Below are positions 50,401-62,416 of a stretch of 64,000 nucleotides of DNA, one piece after another. The stretch covers positions 21,549-85,548 of the forward strand of contig QEYB01001308.1 of the NCBI GenBank assembly GCA_017562135.1, in the 5' to 3' direction. The notes beneath the pieces are model-generated. The model ran no database searches. It worked only from the letters and a program-made list of their open reading frames with translations, and was not told where the DNA came from. The position numbers were made by a program, and so were the translations under genes. The first letter of the stretch is position 1; each line of letters starts with the position of its first letter. The DNA comes from Dipylidium caninum (Eukaryota; Platyhelminthes; Cestoda; Cyclophyllidea; Dipylidiidae).

Positions 50401-53400
50401 AACACTTCTTCACTCATCCTGGCTACCTTCGACCCATCTCAATGCAGATGGGCTGCAGGATGCGCAAATCGCGAGTATTTTTGCCCATTGCGATTTGGCA
50501 GTGGACACGTCAATGTGCGATAGAGTGGCAGATTGAGGAGCGCATACGCCGACTTGTGAGGCGAAATGGCACACATGCAACACTTCTTCCACTCATCTGG
50601 CTACCTTCGACCCATCTCATGCAGAATGGGCTGCAGGATGCGCAAATCGCGAGTATTTTTGCCCATGCGATTTGGCAGTGGACCACGTCAATGTGCGATA
50701 GAGTGGGCAAACTTTTGAGCAGCGCATACGCCGACTTTGAGGCGAAATGGCACACAGCAAAACCACCTCTTCCACTCATTCCTGACTTCCTTCGACCCCA
50801 TCTCACTGCAGAATGGCTAGCAGGAATGCGCAAACGCGAGTATTTGGCCCATGCGATTTGGCAGTGGACACGTCAATGTGCGATGGAGTGCAGATTGAGG
50901 AGCGCATACGCCGACTTGAGGCGAAAGCACACATGCAACACTCTTCCACTCATCCAGGCACCTTCGACCCATCTCCATGCAGAATGGCTGCCCCCAGGAT
51001 GGGCAAATCGCGGTATTTTTCCATGCGATTTGGCAGTGGACACGTCAATGTGGATGGTAAGTGCAGATTGAGGAGCGCATACGCCGACTTGTGAAGGCGA
51101 AATGGCCACAACATGCAACATTTCTTCCCACTCATCCAGGCTACCTTCGACCCCATCTCATGCAGAAGGGCTGCAGGAATGCTGCAAATCGCGAAGTATT
51201 TTTTTGCCCATGGATTTGCCCAGTGGACCACGTCAATTGTTCGATGGAGTTGGAAGATGAGGAGGCGCATACGCACTTGTTGAGGCGAAATGGCACACAT
51301 GCAACATTTCTTCCCACTCATCCAGGCACTTCGACCCATCTCATGTTCCAGAATTGAGGCTCTGAGAATGCGCCAAATTCGCGAGTGATTACAATATATT
51401 AGCACCAATGCCGACTTTTTGGAAGCAAGGTAGCCAACCAGCATCAATAAATGCGGTGGGATGGGGGCACGATACGTTATCGCCAAAATCAGTAGGTAGA
51501 GTGCAGATTGATGGAATATCACTGCAGAAGCTCGTCCGAAGGCGAATATTACTGGAATTATGCACACTAATACTAAAAACAATTTTGATCTTCCCCTACT
51601 CATGCCCAGCACCATAACCTTCGAACCCACTTCATGAATGGATTGCCTATGCAAAGGAATTAGTTCTTCTGACATGCTTAGTGCGTCTCAAATCTCTCAC
51701 ATCGTGTGCGAGTTGTGTTGTCGCACCCATGCGATTTTCACGCACGAGTACAGACACACACCTAGTCTGAAGCGATTCATCTGACTGGGAGTTCTCGTGC
51801 GCTATGAGATAGTAGAGTTGAGCAAAACGATACGCCGACTTTGTGAAGGCGAAATGGACAACCAAATGTGTCGAACTGCCTGTTTGTCCACTCTATCCAG
51901 CTTCCTTCACCCATCTCATGCAGAATGCGGCGATGCAGGATGCGCAAATCGCGAGTATTTTTTGCCCCATCGATTTGGAGTGGACCACGCAATGGTTCGA
52001 TTAGCAGTGGCAGATTGAGGAGCGCATACGCCGATTGTAGAGGCGACAAAATGGCACACATGCAACCACTTCTTCCACTATCCTGGCTTCCTCGAACCCC
52101 AAATCCATGCAGAATGGGGCTGCAGGGATTGCGCAAATCGCGAGTATTTTGCCCATCTGCGACTTGGCAGTGGACCCACGTCAATGTGCGATAGAGTGCA
52201 GATTGCAGGAGCGCATACGCCGACTTGTGAGGCGAAATGGCGACACATGCAACACTTCTTTCTCCACTCATCCTGGCTCTATCGAACGTCCAGTGAGCTT
52301 CAATGTCGAGTGAATCTAGGGCGTGCAGGTGTACCGAGATGAACAGAAGTCTGCGATACCTCTCAATTCTGGCAGTTGGACCAAACGTCAATGTGCGATA
52401 GAGTGCAGAATGAGGAAGGGTGTATACGCCCGATCTTGTGAAGGCAAATGGAAATGCCCACCAGGCTTATCATACCCAACGTCCTCTGGCTGTTTCACTC
52501 ACCTCATCAGATGTTACACAGCAATCTATCCATGCAAAGACAGTGTGCGTCACCATGCGATTCATATGCTGCCATAATTCCTCATTACTATTACTTACAG
52601 CTAGACACTCCTCTCTGATCCGATTTGGCAAGTCGGACCACCGTCAATTTGACGATGGGAGTGGCAAAGATTGAAAGGAGCGCAAAATAACGCCCGACTT
52701 TTGAGGGCCCAAAATGGCCGCTGCAAAGATGTGCGGAAGCAAACTTTCTTCTCCACAAACAAAGACGCACGGAAGCATATCTATGTCCGAGACAATCTGG
52801 CAATCCAGGGCATATCAGTACAGTAGCCTGGGCAATCCGCGATATTTTGCCAACAATTGCGAATTGGCAGGTGACACGTCAATGTGCGATTTGGAGTTGG
52901 CAGATTGAGGAAGGCGCATACCCGCCGACTTGTGAGGCCCGAAATGGGGCCACACTATTGCCAAACACTTCGTTCCACTCTCCAGGGCTTTCTTTCGACA
53001 TCTCAATGCAGGGGCTTGCAGGCCGAATGCCGAACCGGAGTATTTTTGCCCCATTGTAAGAAAGTTTTGGTGTATAGGTGTGTCACCGCACCGAACCAGG
53101 AAGGTCTTCTAACTGCAGTTTATTCATTATGCGTACATTGAGTTGCGATGCGGCCATTAGGCTGTAGCACTCGTGACTTACGAGCTGAGTACGACCAATC
53201 TCTGATGAACACCTCACCACTTACTACACAATTAAAACTCTTCCGTGACCAACTCGCATTCCCAGGTCTACGCGTTCCGACCATGCTGCATTGCCTCAGA
53301 ACTGTGTGCTGCAGGGAAATGCCCGCAAAATCCGGATATTTCTTCATCGATTTTGCAGTGACAGTAATTGTGGATTAGAGTGGATCAGATGAGAGCGATA

Positions 53401-53430
53401 CGGAACTCTGTGAGGGCAAGAGTTTCCTGC
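50400..53430 (-). repeat. Decaying right edge of the satellite array
   Basis: Inverted units become progressively harder to recognise. At 50.4-51.3 kb they carry several indels each, often in homopolymers. From about 51,360 to 51,800 only fragments remain. Recognisable but heavily altered units return at about 51,800-52,300, 52,380-52,440, 52,620-52,720 and 52,840-53,060. A last weak match, with the order of AATCCGGATATTT, GATTTTGCAGTG, GATTAGAGTGG and CTCTGTGAGG preserved, lies at about 53,325-53,430. Long open frames across this zone (for example 227 codons at 50,388-51,071) are relics of the unit, not genes. Confidence 0.8.
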
Positions 53431-56400
53431 AGTGTGCTGTGAGAATAGATGCAGTCTTGTGAATGACACGGACAATTGCAACAACTCCTCGACCTATACA
53501 GATCGCGAACGGCTATATCTCTCGTCTGCGATCTGATGCAAGGAATGGAATAGCAGACAGTGAATGCGGCGAGATCTGGCGGAGTATTTCTGATGGAATT
53601 GGAGGTGGACAGGAATGCTGCCCTTGTCTGCTGCAGGACGTTGAGGATCCAGTGAAGCGATATACAGTCGTACCAGCACCGCCTGCCGACCTCATTTGCG
53701 AAGAGTTCCTCCGATGAACAAACCCTGACATGAACACTGGACAAATTCAGAGTTTCTCCTATCTCCTTCCTTGATACATCATTCATAATTCATTTCTGCG
53801 ACTTTGTGCATCCAAGACGAATGGTAATTTAAGGTATTTGATGAATTTGGACTATTGAGTAAAGTGTTGAGCAGCATCTACAATTGCTTAGTAATCCGCG
53901 TGTGTGTGCAAGTGTAAGAATTGGAAAAGAGAGCGGTGGGCCTTTCGAATGTCTGCACTAGAACATTGTGATCTTCGCTGCGTCATGCAAATGGCGACAC
54001 AACGAAACAACCTTTTCTAACATTTCCTATCTTGGTCTATACACCCTCACTCTGTACTCACACACAATTTCTGCTCTAGGAATTGATGTTCGTGGAATAA
54101 TATTTCTGACCGAACAATCCCCAGAACTGATATTTGACTGATTGATCCGTCAAGGCAGATCTGTGGAGAACTGCACTAATGCGAGTATGCTCGAGTTTCT
54201 TGCACCTCCTCCAGATACTCACCAATCCAATCATCTGGAGTGTGAGCACACGGCACTACCACTTTGAGCCGGAGGGGCAACTCAGAATGCGCTGGCTAGG
54301 CGAACAACTCAAACAAATCGATCTATCCCAATTAATCTCTGCGACTGTCGCTTATGTTCCAACCGACCCATTGATAAATTCATCGTGCTCGAAATTATTT
54401 CTCTCGTGTCGAAGTAGAGAGTACTCGACTCATAGGGAGGGAGCGATCTGCCAAGGCGAGAAGTGATCTAGTGATTAACAACATAATGGCCCAGATGGTC
54501 ATATGCGAACGTACCCGTCTCTAAACGGGCATAAGTGTCGTCTTTGTAAGAGTTGTTAGGATGGCGGTATCGTCGAATCGTCTGGGGAGGGGAAAAGTGA
54601 ACATATACCACCGCAAACGACTACCACCACAAATAGCAAGAACTATAAGAACACAACGTAGATCGTTTTTCACCCACCGGATTTATCGAATGCTTGGCAA
54701 CTTGTCCGTCGAAGTGTGTCTAACTGAGAAGCGTATTTCGACCCAGCGTTGTAGGGTCATGCCAGTTAATTCGATTACCAGGACACACTCAACGGAAAGC
54801 ACACCATCCTAAACAACATATATAGCCAAAATGGTAGGTGCGACAACCGTCATTAATGTGACTGCTCGCCGGAGTTGAGTAAATCCAGGTCGAGTCTGCT
54901 CCACCTTCATCGGTGTATGGCCATCGATACTTTGGCACCCGCGATAATCGAGCGGTCGGACGTATGCCAGTGCGGAACATGCGTGAGAGTAATGCGTGAC
55001 AATGCTCTTGCGCTTCGAGTCTTGTAAGTGCGCGCCGGTAAGCTCACATATGGTCCCGAAGGAATAGTGGGCCAGTCCACGAGCGTGGCGGTCTAGCTGA
55101 AATGTCCTTGCGAAAGATAATTGTTTGTCAGGAATGTATGCATCAGGACCCAAAGCTAGGAACCGAAAGCAATAATGCGTGCGGGTTCCAGTATGGGTAG
55201 ATGAAGGAACAACAGCGAAATAAAAAGGCCGACGTGCGAAAAGCTATGAGTCTCGAGGCCGGAAATGGCGACAAAGGGACATTACGTGACACGTTGCCGT
55301 GTCATCGCACCACATTTACGCTAGTCTCGATCAGGCGCACTTCACAACTAATTCACCAAATGTACAGTAAAGGATACTTTATAAGACACTTATTGCATCA
55401 GTCTAAAATTGGTTACTGAACATTCGAGGTCTCCCCTTTTCTTAAGTTCTCGCTCTCAATTGATATCATCTCTCGAAGTGAGGTATGACTACGCAAATAT
55501 GATATGCAATTCGGGTCAATGTATGAGTAATACGTGCACCTCCTACGCGAGATCTATCGAGGCCATTAGAAGATAGAGTAATCAAATATAATAATGCACG
55601 TCTTATCAGAATAGGACGTGCGATGTTGTTGCTAAAGGAGGCTGCCTGCGCTGAGAATAGGTGCTCCCGGTAGATGGACATATATTCATTCGATCTAACG
55701 AGTATGTGGAAGATGCCCTGAATTGCCTCATTGGTCGCCAATTTGGAGCCTATTAATGAGACGAGCCATCGATTATAACGATCGCACAATAGGACGGGAT
55801 ATGCCAACGAACAATGAAATCCGCGAATTTTGATCCCAAAGAGCACATTTTGTAAGGCCTGTATTGAAGATTGCAATTTTTGAGTAGGTTCGGCAATGCT
55901 TGGTGGATAAAGGAAAAACCATTTCGCATTGGTCGCCCTTGCAATCTCACCCCACTAGTCACAAGTCATCGTCTTTACACATTTTCAGCGATTCATCCTC
56001 TGACTAACCAAATTGAGTTTATTATTCGTCTTCGTCTATTCTTATCACTTTGGGGCTAGTTCAATGATCCATCTCCTGTGGCCACCTTCCGTCGGACGAA
56101 TATTTTTATCTCACAAATTGGTTCAATTTTGATTGGGATGACGTTAGGTAGGTTAGATGGAAAATTTGCTTTTGGCGGTCGGACCACGAAACTGCGGGGA
56201 ATAGATGCGTCGAGGCCCTCGCGTTGCCCAATCACACCATCTTGTATGTAAGAATTAATTCTGATATGGCTACAGATTCCCGAATTTTACCCCGACATTG
56301 GATGCATTAAACTGAAGTTACTTACTTCCACTTTCATCTCCCTCTCCATCCAAAACAAATTTTACATTTTGATTCCCTTAAATCCCCGCGGCCCCCACCC

Positions 56401-58373
56401 TACCTAAAGTCCCTGGTGAGCGCCAATCGTCCTTTAACCAAATCTGCCCCTAAAAATCACGTAAAATGCCCACAACCGAAAACAGAACGCGCCTTTTGAA
56501 CAAACGTGATAAGACCTTGAAGGTTTTACGTTCTCCTTCAGAAGAAGGTGAAGCGAAGTGGTGGACTCGCGAAGAACTGCTTGTAGTGCCGAAACACATG
56601 TGCATTTGGAATTCAGCATGACCATAAGTTTTCAGACCAAAGCATAGCCAGCACGTTTAAACACTCAAGTTTAAGGAGGTAGGAAGATGTTCCTCAAGGC
56701 TTTCCGCGTCAATCCTGAATTATGCCAATTGCACCCGCCGTTTAATATGTTACTTTTATTTTTTGACTTCATGGTTCACATAAAAATGAACTCTTCGTAG
56801 ACTGAATGAGAGAAAGATTTTGTTAACCAGTCAAATTGGCATGTGGTAATTACCGAACCTCCCTCCAAAACTTGTTGCAGTAAGATGTTGAACCCGTGTG
56901 CAGTGTGCCAGAATATTTCTTACTCTTCGGGAAATTTTAGCCTCCTTCCGTGTAACACTTCGTAAGCTTTTCGCTTCTCCCTGCGTCCTCCTCCCACCAC
57001 CACGTGGTTCTGCCCACCAAAATAACTCGCGCCTCAAATGCATTACAGAGAACCCGGAAGGATCCAGTGAGAGTTGCGGTCACAGGACCAACTATTTAAA
57101 AAGGCATCACCCTTTTACCCCACCTCTGTACGCGCGCAAACATAATGCCACGTATGAATTACAAAGGCATTCCGCACCTCGTCAAATGGAGTGAGAACCA
57201 CAAACCGCGATGAGAAGCGATAGGCAATTGTGAGTGCGAACTCTTCGACCGACGAGAACTTCTCTCCCTCCCTCCCCGATGTCTTCGGAAAAAACAGAGT
57301 CGGATTTGAAATGGCTGCATTTTGCACGGACATCATTCAACGTATGCCAACGATTCCACACGCAACGAAGTTGAGAAGAAGGGTTTTCTCGAAAACTGCT
57401 CACCTCCCAGTCTCCGCTAAGACGAGGATCACTACCCATAACCTACTCGCCCCTTCCACGCTTACCTCCGGCCCTCAGGGCTCAAATCACAATACCAGCA
57501 AAGGCGGCTTGAAGGAGGGCCGCCAGCCTCGGAAATCGTGGCACCAAGGGACAAAGAAGCATGCGTAGGCAAATTGGGGAAAGACAACATTCAAAAGATG
57601 TATTAGATGGCCGAAACGAAAAAACGGCATATTGTTTAATTTTGCCACTAGAATCGGTGGTCGGCCATTTATAGGGTTGGCCGAGAGAAATCGAGCTTGA
57701 GAGAGCTAGTTATAGGGGACTGAATATGATGCCTGTCTAAGGCCGCAGTTTGTGTTTTTCACGAAACAGCACCCTCTCGCCTCGCCTAGTGACACTCGAG
57801 CATGATGCCAAGGTTGTCAGGTGTTCATATGCCTGCCAGTACTTCAATCAGTAAAAGCGATAATCATCTTCACCAGTTCGTCATAGGGCTTAATCAACAT
57901 CTAAACGTCGTTTGCGCCAGTGAATTCTCTTCAATCCTTTGTGGAACTTAGACATTGTTAAACGTTATTACCTTCCGGCACGAAAGGTGCACCGAAGTTT
58001 TACGCACTAACTTGAAGAAGGCAACGCAAATACGGGTGAATGTGATGGTTTCCTACTGACTCAGTTCCCATTAGATTTCTTTGCTCCTCCCCTCAAGTGT
58101 TTTCGTTTAACGGAGGCATTCGCGCTAGCATTTTCAATACGGAGATTCGAAGCTTCGCCCTCACGTAAAACCATTTATTCACCCTTGTAAAAGCACGATG
58201 AAGAGTTATTCCACAATCTGCAAGGAAATGATCACGCCAGTCGTGACTTTCAGGTAGGACAATGCAGACCACATCTCCACCTCACAAAGTTCTTCTTTCG
58301 CAGTGGAATATTCTTTTACGGAGGAATGAGAAACGCCAACGTTGCATGCAGTTCTCGATGCTTGCTTGTCATG

Positions 58374-58396
58374 CATATATATATATATATATATAT
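58374..58396. repeat. AT dinucleotide microsatellite
   Basis: An uninterrupted alternating A/T run of about 23 bases. Confidence 0.9.
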
Positions 58397-58973
58397 GCTT
58401 CACTGGCCGATAGGGCATTGGCCAAGATAAGACCTTGGCGACATATCGTTTTTGAAGGCAAAATACGAAGTCACGATGTCTTTCCGTGCTGTCACGCTGC
58501 GACAAGCCATCTGCATTCATTGAAAATTAATTCATACTGCAATTGCGTTCGACCTTCTCGCCACTGGAAATGCCTACCGCAACAGTGAGACCTCTACTCT
58601 TCCTACTGATTGGCATTCAGTGCTCTTCCACTACCAAACTTCGTTGCCCACAGCGAAAGCCAAACTTGTTTGTCTTTGCCTCCTCCGCCCATTTTCCCCA
58701 TTAGCCGGCCTTTATAACTAATAAAGATAGCGTGCTTCCTTCAGGTGTCCGCTGAAAATTCTTCTCCATATGCCATTTTTATCATTTCTCTCCAAATTGG
58801 CTCCCCCTCTGTCTCGCACACTGCCCCCGTTACACCCCGACTCCGTCCCACTCCAAACTAACTCACAAATTTTCATTTTGCTCCCCTCCAAACAAACTTC
58901 TAAAGAAAACTGCCGGAACCGACCGTGAACAATATGTGGTTGCTAATGTTCCACTCGACCATCACAACGCTAA

Positions 58974-58987
58974 CCCCCCCCCCCCCC
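58974..58987. repeat. Poly-C run of 14 bases
   Basis: An uninterrupted homopolymer, followed after one A by another CCCC. Such runs are prone to length error in any sequencing read. Confidence 0.9.
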
Positions 58988-59508
58988 ACCCCGTCACGTT
59001 TATTCAACACGACGCAATTGAAATTAGTGGCCTACGAGGGACTATACCGCCGATGGTGAGCGTTAGGCTGTTCGCCAAGCCGCAGGCAAACAGTAAATCA
59101 CTAGCCTTCTTACTATGCCTCTCATGCAGAAGTGCTCTTCCGCCCTCATAACAAATGACCGGCTCCAGCTTCAGCCCACACTCGCCTTTCTGCAATCATT
59201 TCTCAACCACACTGATCGGCGGCCCACCCTCAAAGTGTACAACGACAAGCATGCCTCACCAAGTAGGGCAATCTGGCCGATCTACTCGTTCCTGCACTAG
59301 CTGAGTCTTAGCATGCGTCAAGGAATAACCTCTAAGTTGCGGATTTACTTAATTGCTCAACCAGTCGACTAGTGTTCAGTCAGTGAAAGACGGATAATGA
59401 GCGAGAGCTTGCCGTCAACCAACCCCCATGTCCCTCTTCATGTAGTTACTTGTAAACCGAACAATTGTCACACCATTAACCAGTACTTTTTTATTGTGCG
59501 AACTTCAG

Positions 59509-59581
59509 GAAACCAAGTGCGAGAAATTGCATCCGCCAAAGTGAAGGTCCACAACTGCGCCGCTAGGTTGGAGACTCCTTG
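59509..59581 (+). CDS. Possible internal exon
   Basis: A 73-bp stretch lies between an acceptor with a T-rich tract (GTGCGAACTTCAG) and a donor GTGAAG. In one frame it reads NQVREIASAKVKVHNCAARLETP without stop. No paralog was found, and the resemblance to exon 5 of the 16-kb gene is too weak to use. It may belong with the candidate at 60,361-60,429. Confidence 0.17.
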
Positions 59582-60360
59582 GTGAAGTGATTGTCTGCAA
59601 TGGCGAAAAGGAAACGACAAAATGAAATGAATGGTAATATAATCTATATAGTGTGTCGCATCGAGTGCCTACCGCAATGGCAAGTTGGAAGAAGGAACCG
59701 CAATGGTTTCCCCCGATTCCCCGGAACCTTAATGCCCATTGCCCGTTGCCCGAGGAGATTTGATGGACTTCCACCCCCAAATCTTATCACGTAATGCGCC
59801 AGTACGGTTGTCCAATACGTACATAGTCCAAACAAACAGAGGTATCAACAGCCGTTCATTCCCACTTAATTTCTATTGTGACATTCACAAAATTTGTCTC
59901 CTCTCCCTATCTATGGAGAGCAGCCAGGAGAAAATTTGACTAGTAATTGATATAGCAATGCTCAAACATCATAATATCAAAAATGTGTGCTGGTTGGCTT
60001 ACTGAGGCCGACTACTTGCGGAAAATTGTTCGTATCAATTTTCACGGTGCCATTACTGCTCTTGTAAAGAGAAAGTGGAAATCTTCCCAGCAGTATAGCA
60101 AGCTGGACAAACAGAAATCACTCGTATTAGTTAAAGTATCACAAGGCAAATGAAATCAGAAATACAAATGAAGTGGATGGAAATCTTCCCACCCAGATTG
60201 AGAGACCCAATAGGCAGGCAATTATGAATAAAAATTGAATCACCTGAGATCATCCCTCATAAGTAATGCCAGACCTACATGGCAAAACCTTACCTATATC
60301 TCTCTCTCTATATGCTGCATGTGACTGACACCGCTTCCTTTGTTCTTCGCCGTCATATAG

Positions 60361-60429
60361 AAGAAATCATTCGTAGTCGCGAAGAGCGAAGAGGCCTTGA
60401 AGCCGGATTCGATGAGGAAATGTGTTTAA
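60361..60429 (+). CDS. Possible 69-bp micro-exon, phase 1 at both ends
   Basis: The stretch follows a pyrimidine-rich tract ending in CGTCATATAG and ends at GTACGT. Its length is exactly 23 codons, and in phase 1 it encodes EIIRSREERRGLEAGFDEEMCL with no stop, a highly charged helix-prone segment. A symmetrical phase means it could be included or skipped without changing frame. It lies on the strand opposite to the nearby pseudogene copy at 60,506-61,003. No family was recognised. Confidence 0.24.
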   Translation, partial: KKSFVVAKSEEALKPDSMRKCV

Positions 60430-60505
60430 GTACGTTGCTGAAAATTCAGTGGATTGAAAACATCAAGTTACATTTTTCATGCCAACTGACCAACATCCGG
60501 GGCAC

Positions 60506-61003
60506 TCCACACGCCCTTAGGAAATACAGCAACGGAAATTGGAAGTAGTGAGAGTTTACTCGGCATGAATACAATCCATGACATATCATGACGGATAAGT
60601 CCAGACATTTGCACCTCTGCGTATGATTCATTGACTGAGGAAACAAGAAAGAAAAGAAAAACATTATTGTTTCCGTTGGTGCAGCGTGCGTGTGGCGCGT
60701 AGGCGTGGAATGGACTCGAACGTACCCTGATTGTAGGAACAGTTGAAATATGCGGTGGAGCAATTACTGCCTCTTATTTCGCGAAAGGACTGGAACCATA
60801 TCGGGAGAATTTGATAGGACCCCAACTGACTGACAGTAAATAAACCAAATTAGCATGTCAGTAGTTGAAAGCTAAGATCCACTTCAAAGAAAAGAAAAAT
60901 CCAACTTACGTCGTCGTATGTGCGCCCGGTTTAGTGGAGAAATGGGAGGAAGAACGAACTGTGCACGGACCGCTCACGAATATCTGCTTTCATTTTTCGA
61001 ACA
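60506..61003 (-). pseudogene. Right-flank homolog of the 16-kb membrane-protein gene, exons 1 to 3, probably broken
   Basis: Three exon equivalents can be placed on minus. The first ends at 60,910 before GTAAGTTG and shares AATGAAAGCAGA and TCGTGAGCGGTC with the left gene. The second is 60,825-60,726 (acceptor ending CAG, donor GTACGT) and encodes CSTAYFNCSYNQ. The third begins at 60,634 after TTTGTTTCCTCAG and encodes SYAEVQMSG, SWIVF, PISVAVFPKGVW. The order, the phases and the short introns (about 80 and 90 bp) match the left copy. At the site where the left exon 3 has its donor (GGGGTAACC), this copy reads AGTGCCCCG, and the frame runs to a TGA a few codons later. I found no equivalents of exons 4 to 6 below 60,500. 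It is therefore probably a truncated pseudogene, although a divergent living paralog with a different 3' end cannot be excluded. Confidence 0.6.
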
Positions 61004-62416
61004 ACTTGCACGTTCCTGCCAATGCGGTTCTCTGAAAAGGGGAGTTGCAAAATCATCATTACTTTGACTTCAACATTACCACCAGGGCATTCCACAATCA
61101 AGTCCCACCCCCCACTCCACCCCACCCCACCCCACCTCCACCCATCATCCCCATGCCTCCCCTCCCCAACACCTCCTCATCCCACCTTATTCCATCCAGC
61201 CGTGTTCTCACCACCAAAATCCTTAGGTGAAAGTTCTCCCCAGTTCAACCAGTCTCCACCAGTCTCCACCCGTCTCCACCAGTCTCGCTTTACACACCTT
61301 CCCGTCTAACTGCGTTGCATATGTTACGTCCGCTTGTGGACTTACATTCTCCGGACGCATTGCCATCAGACCCAACTCACGACACGAGACTTAGAGGTGT
61401 GGCATCTGGGAAACAATGGTGCTGGCGAAAAGAGTGTTTTAGTGGAAGGGTTTGAGTATCATGCTGCCAGGAGGACGGGGCTCAACTTAACTTCCGTGCA
61501 CGCCCAACGTTCCCGAAAAATGAGGAAAGTGTCGCTCCACTCAAAAAAGGTGATGAATTGCACAGTAAAGGCCACCAAAGCTGCCTCAATCAGCATTGTT
61601 TGTTCAGTTGAGGGCCTCCATCTCATTGCGCGCCTCATTTATCTACCTCTCAAGTAGGTCAACATGCCGACTTCGCATTGGTTTTTCAACGCCAAACCAT
61701 GCGCCCCGACTTCGCGCTCCCGTCTTCGGGGCCCTCACAGGGCTGATGAGGTGTCCATCGCCGCAAAATTAATCACACCCCGATTACATTTGCTTTCTAC
61801 CTGACCTCACTGAAGCCAAAAGACTTTTCATGCCCAGTCTATCTCGGCTGTTTCCAACCCGCTCCAAGCCAAAAAACTGATGAAATGCAGGACCTTTCTG
61901 GCCTCATGATTTTATAAGCAGATCTGGTGGAGCAGATCGTGGGATCTACCTCCACGCTATATCTGCCAGAAGTCAGGAGTGCACATATCGCTACGAAGAG
62001 TCTCATTGTTGAGAACGAGTGTACGAGATGACAACCAATGACATATTGTCAAGACGTCTTGTATGCGTGGATTTTCGCGACACGACGCGCAGCTATTGTG
62101 TTTCACAGTGTTCAAGGCTGGAGAGTCATGTTCATCGTAAGTGCAAGTAAGTGTTCGCTGCCAATCAAGCGCATCTTCCTGTTCAGGTAACTCCTCTGCA
62201 TACCCAACAGCTGGCCCAGCGCGACCACTACCAATTTGTTGCCACAATGTTCAAAAAATGACCTGCTCCTACAGCGCCAACGCAGTAATGATTATCCTTC
62301 ATTTGGGTTCACTCAAAGGCATTCCTCGCCGCTTGCCTTTGACACCCCCTTATCGGCGCAACAATTCCATTTGCCATTGAACAAACAACAACACACCTAG
62401 AAGCCGCAATTAACGG
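61004..62416. other. Unassigned sequence with pyrimidine-rich and tandem 10-bp repeats
   Basis: A CCCCA/CCTCC-rich tract lies at about 61,107-61,180. Four copies of a 10-bp unit (AGTCTCCACC with single-base variants) lie at about 61,247-61,286. A 107-codon plus frame at 61,334-61,657 begins with GTG, has no domain and no splice support, and is within chance length. Confidence 0.5.
61247..61286. repeat. Short tandem repeat, 10-bp unit
   Basis: AGTCTCCACC, AGTCTCCACC, CGTCTCCACC, AGTCTCGC in succession. Confidence 0.75.

Larger units (their letters stand above)
53431..59508. other. Right flank, no gene recognised
   Basis: The stretch to about 55,900 has no recognisable repeat or gene and may contain satellite too decayed to see. 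Beyond it lies ordinary-looking sequence with a C-rich patch near 56,385-56,400, a (TA)n microsatellite at about 58,374-58,396 and a run of 14 C at 58,974-58,987. Open frames are short and unsupported. Confidence 0.5.

Noticed and set aside
50388..51675. Long frames of 227 (plus) and 241 (minus) codons at the decayed array edge
   Set aside because: They translate recognisable satellite sequence with indels that happen to remove stops, and both strands are open over the same bases.
19373..53430. CRISPR-like array of repeats
   Set aside because: The repeats are directly adjacent 179-bp units with no unique spacers, in a eukaryotic context.
60700..60726. tRNA-like B-box (GTTCGAGTCC) on minus next to the second exon of the pseudogene
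   Set aside because: The flanking bases do not form a T-arm stem and no A-box or acceptor stem fits. The motif is the conserved start of an intron (GTACGTTCGAGT) shared with the left gene.
61334..61657. A 107-codon plus frame with a GTG start
   Set aside because: Eukaryotic genes rarely start with GTG; there is no domain and no splice context, and the length is compatible with chance.
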